Shown: piece by piece, positions 8,122 through 15,982 of the stretch
Layout of the letters: each line of letters begins with the position of its first letter
Position numbering within the stretch: the stretch's first letter is position 1
Assembly (NCBI GenBank): GCA_022703175.1
Contig: JAKLEG010000008.1
Coordinates: 1-33,626, forward strand
Direction: 5' to 3'
DNA from: Myxococcota bacterium
Lineage (GTDB): Bacteria; Myxococcota; XYA12-FULL-58-9
Length of the DNA: 33,626 nt
Notes under the pieces: generated by a model
The model's input: only the letters and a program-made list of their open reading frames with translations
What the model was told of the DNA's origin: nothing
Database searches by the model: none
Made by a program: the position numbers and the translations under genes

Positions 8122-10056
8122 ATGGTAGTCACTCCAAGCAAGCTCCCGCCACCGGCGACCCACCATGACCCTGGTGTCACGAACGAAGCCGCGACAGCGC
8201 AGCCTAGGGGTGCCGCGCTTGTGCCAACATTGGCCGCGGGTGCGCCGCTCCGAGATGACAGGGTGGATGGCAACTCGGTGTTACGCGCGCTCGTCCGCAC
8301 CCCAATGGCCCCGACGCCCAAGGCACCTGCCTCGTCACCGGCGAGCACCACGGTTGCGAACGCCCCCCTCCCCAAAACCCTACAAAGCTTCTTGAGCCGC
8401 GCGGCTGCCCGTCACCTCAACACCAACGACCGCCTGGCCCTCGTGACCGAGTACTTTGCGTTGCCTAAGGCAATGCTAGAAAACGAGCCCTTCGCAGCGC
8501 GGGCGCTCCGCGAAGGGTTGGGTAAGACCCTGCAACGCGACCCGGCGCTGCAAGCGTCGTTCAGCATGGCGTTGGCTGAACGCTTTCGGCGTGCCGACCC
8601 AGCCCTCACGGTTCACGATGACCTGGGCGCCGATCTGCTGACCCAACTGGATCGCGAAACCGGCAGTCCGCTGGCGGCGCTCATCAAGTTGCGCATCCTG
8701 GGGCAACTGCAACGCGCGCTCAGCACCGAGTTGGCGGATACCCCCTGGGCCTGGACCGAGCGGAGCCATCAACAGGTGATGGTGGGGCGCGCGGTGGCCG
8801 ATGGTGACGCCCAGCTGACCCCAGCCGCCACCAAAAAGCTGGAGACAGATTTGGCTGCCTTGATGGCCGCGCGGCAGCACGACAACAACGAAGCACGCAC
8901 ACACGCCGATAGCTGGGTGGCCTACCTACTCAAGCCAGAAACGACGCAAGCGCTGCGCCACGCCCCCGAGGACGCCACCGCCGAGGCGCTGCTGCCTGGA
9001 CTGCAGGCGATCAACGAGCTCAACCGGCGACTTTCGACCACCGGTCAAACACTCGCCGGGCGCGAACAACTGGGCGCGGCGTTACGGCTCACCGTCACAC
9101 AGCTTGCGACCCCACAACTGCCACCCACCTTTCCGCAGCTGGTCAGTTTGTTTGCCGAGCCGCGAGCACCCAAAACCATAAACGGCCCCGCGGCCCATGC
9201 GTCCATTGACGAACTGGCGAACACCGACCTGAAAGCCACGGTCACCGGCTTATCCAAAGCCAACTGGGGGCTGGGCGCGCTCACGGTGTCGCTGCTGGGC
9301 GTCACCGAGGCGTTAGAGGTGTTGGTCACCCCAGAAATGACGTTCGCCGAGGCCCGCGCCCTGCACCGGGTGTTCAATCGCACCAAAGAGGTCGTGACGA
9401 AGGCCGGCTACCACACCACACACCCCGACGGCGCGCTGGCGATGCCGCTCAAGCGCTTTGCCGCCGCGTTGGCAGCGACCAACACGCTGTATGCCTTTGC
9501 CGACTACAAAGCCGACAAGATTGGCACCCCTGAGCTAAGCATGCGGGTGGGCTTTTACACCGCCGAGATCCTCGATTGGGCGGCGGCGACCGGCTATGGC
9601 CAAAAACTCATCGGCGTACCTCTCGAAAAGAGCTTCACCCTCGCCGCGAAGCGGCTGTTGCAAGGTTCCAAGCTCGCCACCAAGCTTGGCGCCAGCGCGG
9701 CTGAGAACATCATTCCGGTTCTTGGCTGTCTATTGGCTTCGGGGGCCACCTACTTTGAATATGAGCGGGCCCACGCGGCTGGTGACACCGACGAGGCCCG
9801 CGCCCGATTGGCCGAGACGCTTGGCTGGGGCGCGATGGGCATCGGTACCGCGGTGAAGGCCACGGCCGCCGTGATGGGCATGGCTGCCATCGAAGGTGGC
9901 GCCGCGACCAGTGCCACCGGCGTCGGCGTCCCGGTGGGACTGACACTGATGGTGGTGGGGGGCGTCTTAGTGGTGGGCGCGACCTGCTACGACTTTTTCT
10001 ATGCCCCGAACGAAATGGAAAAACTCGCCGAGACGCTAGGCTACGCGCACGATTGA
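8122..10056 (+). CDS. Large unrecognised protein with hydrophobic C-terminus
   Basis: A 644-residue protein I cannot assign to a family. AGGA at 8111-8114 supports the ATG. There is no signal peptide: residues 1-75 are a disordered Pro/Thr/Ala-rich leader (SKLPPPATHH...). Residues about 80-370 are Ala/Leu-rich and almost certainly helical. Hydrophobic stretches follow: about 385-405 (GLGALTVSLLGV), 530-548 (IIPVLGCLLASGAT), 570-592 and 600-622 (VGLTLMVVGGVLVVGAT), then a short polar tail. Such a C-terminal hydrophobic hairpin after a long soluble helical region recalls pore-forming or membrane-inserting effectors, but that is only a hydropathy argument. The gene is flanked by its own promoter and by the convergent pyr operon, so it appears to be a single-gene unit. 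Composition is like its neighbours. Confidence 0.75.
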   Translation: MVVTPSKLPPPATHHDPGVTNEAATAQPRGAALVPTLAAGAPLRDDRVDGNSVLRALVRTPMAPTPKAPASSPASTTVANAPLPKTLQSFLSRAAARHLNTNDRLALVTEYFALPKAMLENEPFAARALREGLGKTLQRDPALQASFSMALAERFRRADPALTVHDDLGADLLTQLDRETGSPLAALIKLRILGQLQRALSTELADTPWAWTERSHQQVMVGRAVADGDAQLTPAATKKLETDLAALMAARQHDNNEARTHADSWVAYLLKPETTQALRHAPEDATAEALLPGLQAINELNRRLSTTGQTLAGREQLGAALRLTVTQLATPQLPPTFPQLVSLFAEPRAPKTINGPAAHASIDELANTDLKATVTGLSKANWGLGALTVSLLGVTEALEVLVTPEMTFAEARALHRVFNRTKEVVTKAGYHTTHPDGALAMPLKRFAAALAATNTLYAFADYKADKIGTPELSMRVGFYTAEILDWAAATGYGQKLIGVPLEKSFTLAAKRLLQGSKLATKLGASAAENIIPVLGCLLASGATYFEYERAHAAGDTDEARARLAETLGWGAMGIGTAVKATAAVMGMAAIEGGAATSATGVGVPVGLTLMVVGGVLVVGATCYDFFYAPNEMEKLAETLGYAHD

Positions 10057-10061
10057 GCCTT

Positions 10062-10093
10062 CGCCTTTAGGGCGACCGCCGGCCGGAGGCGGT
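10062..10093. other. Two GC-rich hairpins at a convergent gene junction
   Basis: CGCC (10062-10065) pairs with GGCG (10071-10074) around a 5-base loop, and ACCGCC (10075-10080) pairs with GGCGGT (10088-10093) around a 7-base loop. They sit where the 8122 gene and pyrK converge with a 10-bp gap, partly inside the pyrK end. Neither is followed by a T tract, so intrinsic termination is not shown. Confidence 0.3.
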
Positions 10094-10852
10094 GCGATGC
10101 GCTAAGCCCAGCTCGGTGATCTCCTGAAGCTGCGCTTCGCCGAGCACCGGCCCCTCCACACACAGGCGCAGGCCGGAGCCATCCATGCAGCATTGCCCGC
10201 AGATGCCAAAGCCGCATTTCATGTAACGCTCAAACGTCAGCTCGACCGGAACGCCGAATGTTTTCGCGATGCTGCGCACGGCCAACAACATCGGTTCAGG
10301 GCCGGCGCCGTAGATGACTCGCGGTCGTTCGTGCTCCAGCCGCGCTTGCAGCAGGTCAGTCACGAGCCCCAGGCGCCCAAGCGAACCATCGTCGCTCGCA
10401 AGCTCAGTGCCTAACGGCAGCTCGTCGGGAAAAATTAGCTCTTGGCGCGTGCGCACGCCCAAGAGCACGCGACTGCCAAGCCCCAAAGCCCGTAGCGTTT
10501 GCTCCAAGAACCGCAGCGGTGCCCAACCGATGCCGCCTGCCACCAGCAGCGCGTTCTCTTGAGTCGAAAAGCGATTGCCGAACGGGCCGCGGATCCCCAG
10601 CCAATCGCCCGCCTTGGCGGCCATGAGGCGCTGGGTAAATGGCCCAATCGCCTTCACCGACAACTCCAGCTGGCCATCACGGACGGCGGAGATGGAGATG
10701 GGCTTTTCGTCGACCCCCGGCAGCCAGACATTGACGAATTGGCCTGGGGCCACATCGAACGTCTGCGCCACATAAAGGCTCGCAAGCGTGGGCGAATGCA
10801 TCACGATCTGCGTGATGGGTTGTGAGCGCAGGCGCGCGGGATCAGGCATCAT
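10067..10852 (-). CDS. pyrK: Dihydroorotate dehydrogenase electron-transfer subunit PyrK
   Basis: A 261-residue flavo-iron-sulfur protein that passes electrons from class 1B PyrD to NAD+. I place the start at the ATG at 10852 (MMPDPARL), with a GGAG a few bases upstream inside pyrD; longer frames would overlap pyrD by about 60 bp. Domains: a ferredoxin-reductase-like FAD domain with KPISIS at residues 50-55, a NAD domain with VAGGIGWAPL at about 104-113, and a C-terminal 2Fe-2S site with Cys213, Cys218, Cys221 and Cys231 (C-x4-C-x2-C...C, followed by VEGPV). This is the standard PyrK order and length. It is the last gene of the pyr operon and overlaps the end of pyrD by 11 bp, which suggests coupled synthesis of the two subunits. 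Confidence 0.93.
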   Translation of the reverse strand: MMPDPARLRSQPITQIVMHSPTLASLYVAQTFDVAPGQFVNVWLPGVDEKPISISAVRDGQLELSVKAIGPFTQRLMAAKAGDWLGIRGPFGNRFSTQENALLVAGGIGWAPLRFLEQTLRALGLGSRVLLGVRTRQELIFPDELPLGTELASDDGSLGRLGLVTDLLQARLEHERPRVIYGAGPEPMLLAVRSIAKTFGVPVELTFERYMKCGFGICGQCCMDGSGLRLCVEGPVLGEAQLQEITELGLAHRTASGRRSP

Positions 10853-11768
10853 GGGCAGCTCCGCGTAGCTCGGCCAAAGATGCGATGCCATGCTGCGCAA
10901 GATAGGTCACAAGCCCAGCATTCACCTCGGCAAAGACGCCCAAACCACGGTGATACACGGCGCTGCCAATCGCTACCGCAGTCGCACCCGCCAGAACCAT
11001 TTGCAACGCATCGTCGGCAGTGCTGACGCCACCCGTGCCGATGATGGGCAGGCGGGTGGCCCGAAAAATTTCGAACACCGCGCGCACCGCAATGGGTAAG
11101 ATCGCAGGGCCCGAGACACCACCGGCCCGATTCGACAGCACCGGCTGACGGACGTTCACGTCAATGACCATGCCAGGCCCCACGGTGTTGATCGCCGTGA
11201 TCGCATCGGCGCCAGCGTCAGCAACGGTTTTGGCAGCGCGCTCCAAAAAGCCGTAGTTAGGAGACAACTTGATCGCCACAGGCACGTCTTGGGCTGCTTG
11301 TTTTACCGCGCGGGTAATCGTGCCAAGCGCATTCATATCGGCTTCAAACGGCGTGCCGAACTCACTGGCCACGTTGGGGCACGAGACGTTCACCTCGATG
11401 AGCGCGGGCTTGACGCAAGCGGCATGCTCGGCCACCGCGGCAAACTCCGCCACCGTGCGCCCAAACACCGAGGCAATGATCGGCGTGGTGCAGCGCTGTT
11501 GGTAGGCTTGGATTTCGGCCACCGCTGCGGACCAACCCGGATTGGAAAGACCGACAGCGTTCACGAGCCCCACGCCAAACGACACAATCGTAGGGCTCTT
11601 GTGACCCAGACGTTCTTCGAGGCTGAAGGACTTGGTGGTCACGGCGCCGGCACCGTGGCGCGCGACGTTGTACAGCGACGACGCCGTGACGCCCAAGATG
11701 CCGGAGGCCAGCACCAACGGCGAGCACAGCTCGCTGCCACACAAGCGTGTCGCAAGGACCTCGCTCAA
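10842..11768 (-). CDS. pyrD: Dihydroorotate dehydrogenase, class 1B catalytic subunit
   Basis: A 308-residue FMN enzyme that oxidises dihydroorotate to orotate. Class 1 membership follows from the catalytic Cys130 in EVNVSCPN (class 2 has Ser), and class 1B from the adjacent pyrK. Other landmarks are LASGILG near residue 20, TTKSFSLEER near 43-52, an IKLSPNYG strand, and the phosphate-binding IIGTGGVST and AVAIGSAVYHRG near the C-terminus. The start codon appears to be TTG at 11768: GGGAG lies 6 bp upstream (11775-11779), the first residues align with the family start, and no ATG is available nearby. The rare start may keep its level matched to neighbours. It lies 3 bp downstream of pyrI. Confidence 0.93.
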   Translation of the reverse strand: MSEVLATRLCGSELCSPLVLASGILGVTASSLYNVARHGAGAVTTKSFSLEERLGHKSPTIVSFGVGLVNAVGLSNPGWSAAVAEIQAYQQRCTTPIIASVFGRTVAEFAAVAEHAACVKPALIEVNVSCPNVASEFGTPFEADMNALGTITRAVKQAAQDVPVAIKLSPNYGFLERAAKTVADAGADAITAINTVGPGMVIDVNVRQPVLSNRAGGVSGPAILPIAVRAVFEIFRATRLPIIGTGGVSTADDALQMVLAGATAVAIGSAVYHRGLGVFAEVNAGLVTYLAQHGIASLAELRGAAHDA

Positions 11769-11771
11769 GCA

Positions 11772-12269
11772 CTACTCCCGCGCACTCAAGTGTTCACCCA
11801 CCGGCACAATCACGCTGAGCTCATGGAGGCCAAAGATGCCCTCGCAAAAAGCACAGGCAAAACGCTTACTCGTTGGGTCAATGCAACGAAACCGGCTTTG
11901 CACGTCGCGCTCGTGGTTGGTGATGCAGTTGGGATTGCGGCAGCGGGCCAGGCCGCGGATATTGTCTGGCACTGCCACCACCAGTCGCTCCACGACCTTG
12001 TAGTTTTCGATTCGCTTGATGCTCACGCCCGCGCACACCATGGCCATGTGCTCCATCACCCGCCCGGGCAGGCTGTGCGTTTGCAATTTGAGCATGTCTT
12101 TGCGGCCGAGTTTTTGGCTCGCGTAATTGAGCCCTACCGTTGCCACGACCTGGCGCATCTCCGGGTACGAGTGGACAATTTCGAGCACCTCCAGACCTTT
12201 GCCAGCTGGGATGTGGTCAATCACGATGCCCGACTCGATCTTCGGAATGAGCAGCGTGGTCTCGCTCAT
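11772..12269 (-). CDS. pyrI: Aspartate carbamoyltransferase regulatory subunit PyrI
   Basis: A 165-residue allosteric subunit that binds nucleotides and assembles with PyrB into a dodecamer. The N-terminal nucleotide domain opens with PKIESGIVIDHIPAGKG, and the C-terminal zinc domain carries Cys110, Cys115, Cys139 and Cys142, the same C-x4-C...C-x2-C spacing as in E. coli PyrI (109/114/138/141). Length is normal (about 150-165). The ATG at 12269 overlaps the pyrB stop as ATGA, so the two subunits are translationally coupled. Its presence implies feedback control of aspartate carbamoyltransferase by pyrimidine and purine nucleotides. PyrI is common in Gammaproteobacteria, Bacteroidota, some Clostridia and archaea, and less expected in a deltaproteobacterial-type genome. 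Confidence 0.94.
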   Translation of the reverse strand: MSETTLLIPKIESGIVIDHIPAGKGLEVLEIVHSYPEMRQVVATVGLNYASQKLGRKDMLKLQTHSLPGRVMEHMAMVCAGVSIKRIENYKVVERLVVAVPDNIRGLARCRNPNCITNHERDVQSRFRCIDPTSKRFACAFCEGIFGLHELSVIVPVGEHLSARE

Positions 12270-13186
12270 GGCGTCACCTGCAAGAGGTCCAACAGGATGG
12301 CCTGACGCATCACCAGGCCGTTGTAGACTTGTTCGAAATAGCCAGCGTGCGGCGTTGCATCCACATCGGCATTAATTTCGGTGACCCGTGGCAACGGATG
12401 CATGATCTTCAGCTGCGGCCGCGCACCCTCAAGAGCGGCGCGGTTTAGGCAGTAGGCATCCTTCACCTTTTCGTACTCCAACAAGTCGGGAAAACGCTCC
12501 TTCTGCACGCGGGTCATGTAAACCACGTCGGCCGTTTGCAGGGCGTCCTGAAGCGTCTCCAATTCGCGAAAGGCACAGCGGCTCACGGGTCCGATTTCAC
12601 GCACGTGCCCGGGCAGGCGCAAAGTCTGCGGTGACACCAGCGTAAAATCGACGCCGGCATACAGCGCCAGTGCCTGCACCAGTGAATGCACGGTGCGTGA
12701 GTACTTCAAGTCGCCTACCAAGGCGATCTTGAGTCCATCTAACTGACCGAAGAACTTTTGCAGTGTGTACAAGTCGAGCAAGGTTTGGCTGGGGTGTTGG
12801 TTGGTGCCGTCTCCCGCATTAATAACGGGCACTCGCGTGGCCTCGGCCACCACCCGCGCGGCGCCTTCGCGCGGATGCCGAATCACGATCGCATCGGCAT
12901 AACGTTCTACGGTGCGCGCGGTGTCGCGCAATGACTCTCCTTTAGCGACCGAGGCGTTGGTGGCTTCGGCAAAACCAATTGGGTTGCCGCCCAATCGACA
13001 AATGGCTGCCTCGAAGCTCAAACGCGTGCGGGTGGAGGGCTCGTAGAACAACACCCCCAACACCCGGCCGGTAAGCAGCTTGGCTTTTTCGGCTTGGCTC
13101 AGTGCATCCAGGTGCGCAGCCAACGTTAAATAGCGCTCAAGGTCGGCGCGCGTCAGGTCGTGCACCGAGATGAGATCCCGTTTCAT
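12266..13186 (-). CDS. pyrB: Aspartate carbamoyltransferase catalytic subunit
   Basis: A 306-residue enzyme that joins carbamoyl phosphate and aspartate. Conserved elements in order: FYEPSTRTRLSFE (carbamoyl-phosphate binding), the RDTARTVERYADAIVIRHP region, NQHPSQTLLDLYTL with the catalytic His, VYMTRVQKERF, and the aspartate-binding IMHPLPRVTEINADVD. The length matches the catalytic chain of PyrI-containing enzymes. I prefer the ATG at 13186, which has GGAG 8 bp upstream; an in-frame TTG one codon earlier is possible. The gene begins 3 bp after the pyrF stop and overlaps pyrI by 4 bp. Confidence 0.95.
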   Translation of the reverse strand: MKRDLISVHDLTRADLERYLTLAAHLDALSQAEKAKLLTGRVLGVLFYEPSTRTRLSFEAAICRLGGNPIGFAEATNASVAKGESLRDTARTVERYADAIVIRHPREGAARVVAEATRVPVINAGDGTNQHPSQTLLDLYTLQKFFGQLDGLKIALVGDLKYSRTVHSLVQALALYAGVDFTLVSPQTLRLPGHVREIGPVSRCAFRELETLQDALQTADVVYMTRVQKERFPDLLEYEKVKDAYCLNRAALEGARPQLKIMHPLPRVTEINADVDATPHAGYFEQVYNGLVMRQAILLDLLQVTP

Positions 13187-13189
13187 CAA

Positions 13190-13882
13190 TTAGGCTCCGC
13201 TGTTCGCGAGCAAATTCGCGAGGTAGGTGTAAGGGTCGGGCGCCGCCAAAAGCGAGCGGCCGACAATCGCGTAATGACGCTTCAAGAGATCGTAACCTTG
13301 CGCGGAGCCGCCCTGAGTACCCAGACCCGGCGTGTAAAACTCCCAGGCACCCTCTTTGCCGATCCGCTTTACGATGGCTTCGATAATGCCTGGCTTGGTG
13401 AGTGGCGCCACAAAGGCGCGCACACCCGCCAAGGCAGCCAACTTGTAGGCATCCAACACCTTGTCATCCACCAAAAAGCCGCCCTCTGACACCAAAAAGC
13501 CCGGATGAGTCATCACCGCGCCGACAATGACCTTGAGGCCGGCCTGTTGCAGCGCCTTGATCCAGGCCGCCTGCGTCTGCGGCCCTGCGTGCGAGAAGAT
13601 GATCGCCTCGTCGATGCCCGCTTGTGCCAACGTTTTCGCAAACAGGCTGCCGGTGTCCGGGATGTCGGTGCCAGCCTTTTGATGGTCGTAAATAATCGGA
13701 CGTTTCGAGCACATACGAATCTCGGCCACCACCTTTGGCAAACCGTGCACCAGCCCCAGCCCGAAGCCTACCTTGTAGCCATACACCGCGGGGTGTGCGT
13801 CCACCTTGCTCACAAGCTGCAGCGCTTCGTCTAAATCGGTGGTGTCTAACGCAGGAATAAACTTCACGATGCGGTCGCTCAT
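13190..13882 (-). CDS. pyrF: Orotidine 5'-phosphate decarboxylase (divergent motif)
   Basis: A 230-residue TIM-barrel enzyme catalysing the last step to UMP. It begins with the usual FIPALDTTDLDEAL strand and has Lys37 in YGYKVGF. The catalytic motif is atypical: where most families read D-x-K-x-x-D-I-P, here it is YDHQKAGTDIPDTG (Asp66, Lys69, Asp73), with extra residues between the catalytic charges. The C-terminus has FYTPGLGTQGG and HYAIVGRSLLAAPDP, which matches the phosphate-binding QGG and GR(S/A) elements. I recall this 'DHQK' form from archaeal-type sequences but cannot verify it here. Its ATG overlaps the pyrE stop by 4 bp, and its operon position leaves little doubt about the function. 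Confidence 0.88.
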   Translation of the reverse strand: MSDRIVKFIPALDTTDLDEALQLVSKVDAHPAVYGYKVGFGLGLVHGLPKVVAEIRMCSKRPIIYDHQKAGTDIPDTGSLFAKTLAQAGIDEAIIFSHAGPQTQAAWIKALQQAGLKVIVGAVMTHPGFLVSEGGFLVDDKVLDAYKLAALAGVRAFVAPLTKPGIIEAIVKRIGKEGAWEFYTPGLGTQGGSAQGYDLLKRHYAIVGRSLLAAPDPYTYLANLLANSGA

Positions 13883-14496
13883 GATTGTCCCTCGTAAAAG
13901 GCTCGCACGACGGCGGCGCGGTGGTCCCCTTGGGCCTGAAGGTAGGCGGCCAAATCCAGCGTGCTCACCAGTGCCTGCACCGGTAGCGCGTGGCGGTCGA
14001 AGTCACAGTGCTTGCGCGTACGGTCTAACGCCACGAGCACGCCTTCAGCCCGCAAGCCAAAACTCTGCTGTAGCGCCGCGGCCGCTTCCAGCTTGGTGCC
14101 GCCAGAGCTGAGCACGTCGTCGATGATAACCACGTGATCGCTTACGACCGGAAGCTGGCCAAAGAACAGCCCTTTTTCTCCGTGCGCCTTGGCTTCCTTT
14201 CGGTTGAAGCAGACGCCCAACTCCTTTTGCGACGTACGCCAAGCACCTTGCGCCACCGCGGTGGCCAGCACGATGCCCTTGTAGGCGGGGCCAAACAACA
14301 AGGTCACCTGCGGGAACGCTTGCGCCAAGCCCTGCGCCATCGCGTCTCCCACTAGCGTCAGCTCGCGCCCAGTCTTGATGCACCCCAGATCCACAAAGAA
14401 GGGCGACCTCTCACCCGATTTAAGAGTGAAATCACCGAACTTCACAGCTCCTGTGTCGACGAGGAAGGCGATGAAGGCGTGTTTATCAAGACTCAT
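13879..14496 (-). CDS. pyrE: Orotate phosphoribosyltransferase
   Basis: A 205-residue enzyme that attaches orotate to PRPP. The PRPP-binding motif VVIIDDVLSSGGTKLEAA lies at about residues 122-139. Upstream are FTLKSGERSPFFVDLG (the flexible, substrate-binding N-terminal element) and LLFGPAYKGIVLATAVA, followed by NRKEAKAHGEKG, the loop with a catalytic Lys. Length is normal. The ATG lies 11 bp inside the end of pyrC, and the stop overlaps pyrF as ATGA, so the gene is coupled on both sides. Confidence 0.95.
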   Translation of the reverse strand: MSLDKHAFIAFLVDTGAVKFGDFTLKSGERSPFFVDLGCIKTGRELTLVGDAMAQGLAQAFPQVTLLFGPAYKGIVLATAVAQGAWRTSQKELGVCFNRKEAKAHGEKGLFFGQLPVVSDHVVIIDDVLSSGGTKLEAAAALQQSFGLRAEGVLVALDRTRKHCDFDRHALPVQALVSTLDLAAYLQAQGDHRAAVVRAFYEGQS

Positions 14497-15781
14497 ACAA
14501 AATCTCCGGTGCAGGGTTCTGGATGACGCTGGGTGAGGCGGTGCGCGCGTCGTAGCAAAGGTTGCCGCCGATGAAAGTGGATTCTACGTGCCAGGCAAGC
14601 GGCAGGTTGGCGTAGGGGTCGACCTGGGCGCGGCTGACAATCGGCCCCACAGGTCGGCCGCGAGCCAACAGGATGAGGTCGGCAGGGCTGCCCTGCTCGA
14701 TGCTCTTGCCACACGCCAAGCGAAAGCAGCACGCGGGGGCGTGAGTGCTGGCCGCGAGCGCGCGGCGCCAATCGCACAGGCCTTGCTCTACCAAATGCAC
14801 CAACGCGGGCGCCTGCCACTCGATGCCGGCGATGCCTGAGGGGGCGGTGGCCTCGTCGGCCTTTTCTGCCGGGGTATGCGGAGCATGATCGCTGGAGATG
14901 AAGTCGACGGTGCCGTCGCGCAGGGCGTCACGAATCGCCGCGACATCAACCACAGTGCGCAGCGGCGGGTTCACTTTGTAGCGCGCCCCGTCGCGAAGGT
15001 AGTCGACCTCGGAAAACCACAGATAATGCGGGCAGGTTTCGCCCCACAGGTCGAAGCCACGCGCCTTCATCTGCCGCAACCAAACCACTTCGTCGGCGGT
15101 GCTCATGTGGCACAGCACCAGGCGCGGCTGCTGCTTCTCCGGCAGCGTTTCCAGGACGACTTGTAACGTCTTTAGCGCTTGTCGCACCGCTTCGCGCGGG
15201 CGGTGCAAATGATGGACGCGGCTGCCATGCCCCGGTGACACGTTGACAAAGGCGGCCTCATCCTCGGCGTGCACCGTCACCACGCGGTGGCTTGTTAGCA
15301 CCTGAGTGATCGCGGCGAGCGCGTGCACGGCCGGCAGGTCAGAGGACTTGGCCATGTAGAGCTTGGCCGAGGCATAGGCTCCCAGCGCCGCAACATCCGC
15401 CACGGGTGCTTGCACGTGCAGACCCCAACGGGTGCGACACTGGACGGCAAACAGCGCGCGTTTGGCAGCCAAGTGCGCGGCGCTGTTAATCGCCGGGCGA
15501 TTGTTGGGCATGTCCAAGATGGTGGTGACGCCACCTTTGAGCGCCGCGAACGAAGCGTTTTCGATCCCTTCTTTGTAGGCTTGGCCGGGTTCGCGAAAGT
15601 GCGTGTGTGCGTCGACGAGCCCGGGCAATACCAAGCGCTCGCTGCCATCCACTGTCTCGACGTCGGTGACGGTATTGGCTTCGGCGGGCGTCAGCAGGTG
15701 CACGCGTTCGTTGCGAACGAGCAGCGCGCCGGATTGCGGGCATCCACACGCATCGATCCAAGTGGTGTTGCGGATCAGCAT
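14486..15781 (-). CDS. pyrC: Dihydroorotase, class I
   Basis: A 431-residue amidohydrolase that cyclises carbamoyl aspartate. Metal ligands are visible: His59 and His61 in LVDAHTHFREPG, an Asp in ILDMPNNRP (typical of class I enzymes), the His residues in VTVHAEDE and VLCHMST, and the catalytic Asp in FISSDHAPHT. The C-terminus has the usual amidohydrolase beta-sandwich (PADLILLARGR). Length is in the class I range. It is the first gene of the pyr operon; upstream is the 201-bp gap shared with guaB. A short AAGG lies just before the ATG. Confidence 0.95.
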   Translation of the reverse strand: MLIRNTTWIDACGCPQSGALLVRNERVHLLTPAEANTVTDVETVDGSERLVLPGLVDAHTHFREPGQAYKEGIENASFAALKGGVTTILDMPNNRPAINSAAHLAAKRALFAVQCRTRWGLHVQAPVADVAALGAYASAKLYMAKSSDLPAVHALAAITQVLTSHRVVTVHAEDEAAFVNVSPGHGSRVHHLHRPREAVRQALKTLQVVLETLPEKQQPRLVLCHMSTADEVVWLRQMKARGFDLWGETCPHYLWFSEVDYLRDGARYKVNPPLRTVVDVAAIRDALRDGTVDFISSDHAPHTPAEKADEATAPSGIAGIEWQAPALVHLVEQGLCDWRRALAASTHAPACCFRLACGKSIEQGSPADLILLARGRPVGPIVSRAQVDPYANLPLAWHVESTFIGGNLCYDARTASPSVIQNPAPEILYES

Positions 15782-15982
15782 CCTTGGCCTTGGGCGACGT
15801 CTTGCCGGTCGTTGCGAATTGTGTTTGGGCCGAGATCCAGTCCCCGCCTGTCGCGCTCAAGACCCCATTCCGCCCGCTCGGTCAAGCCGCGTTGCGGCAG
15901 ATTGTGTGGCGTTTGTCGGTCGACGTCATCGGCGCTCAGATTGTGTCTATGATACGACTGCCAACATCCAAGGAGAGCGACC
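15782..15982. promoter_or_regulatory. Divergent promoter region between pyrC and guaB
   Basis: A 201-bp gap separates the pyrimidine operon (leftward) from guaBA (rightward) and must hold both promoters. A TATGAT at 15948-15953 with a following AC is a good -10 for guaB, but no matching -35 is evident. AAGGAG at 15970-15975 is the guaB ribosome binding site, 7 bp before the ATG. For pyrC I could not pick out a clear promoter, PurR-like box or attenuator. Confidence 0.5.

Noticed and set aside
10853-10900. Longer PyrK start at 10900
   Set aside because: It would overlap pyrD by 59 bp and adds residues without similarity to PyrK; the ATG at 10852 has a GGAG.
11289-12305. Long plus-strand frame of 338 codons over pyrD and pyrI
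   Set aside because: It lies antisense to two clearly recognised genes and its translation is His/Arg/Ala-rich without domains.
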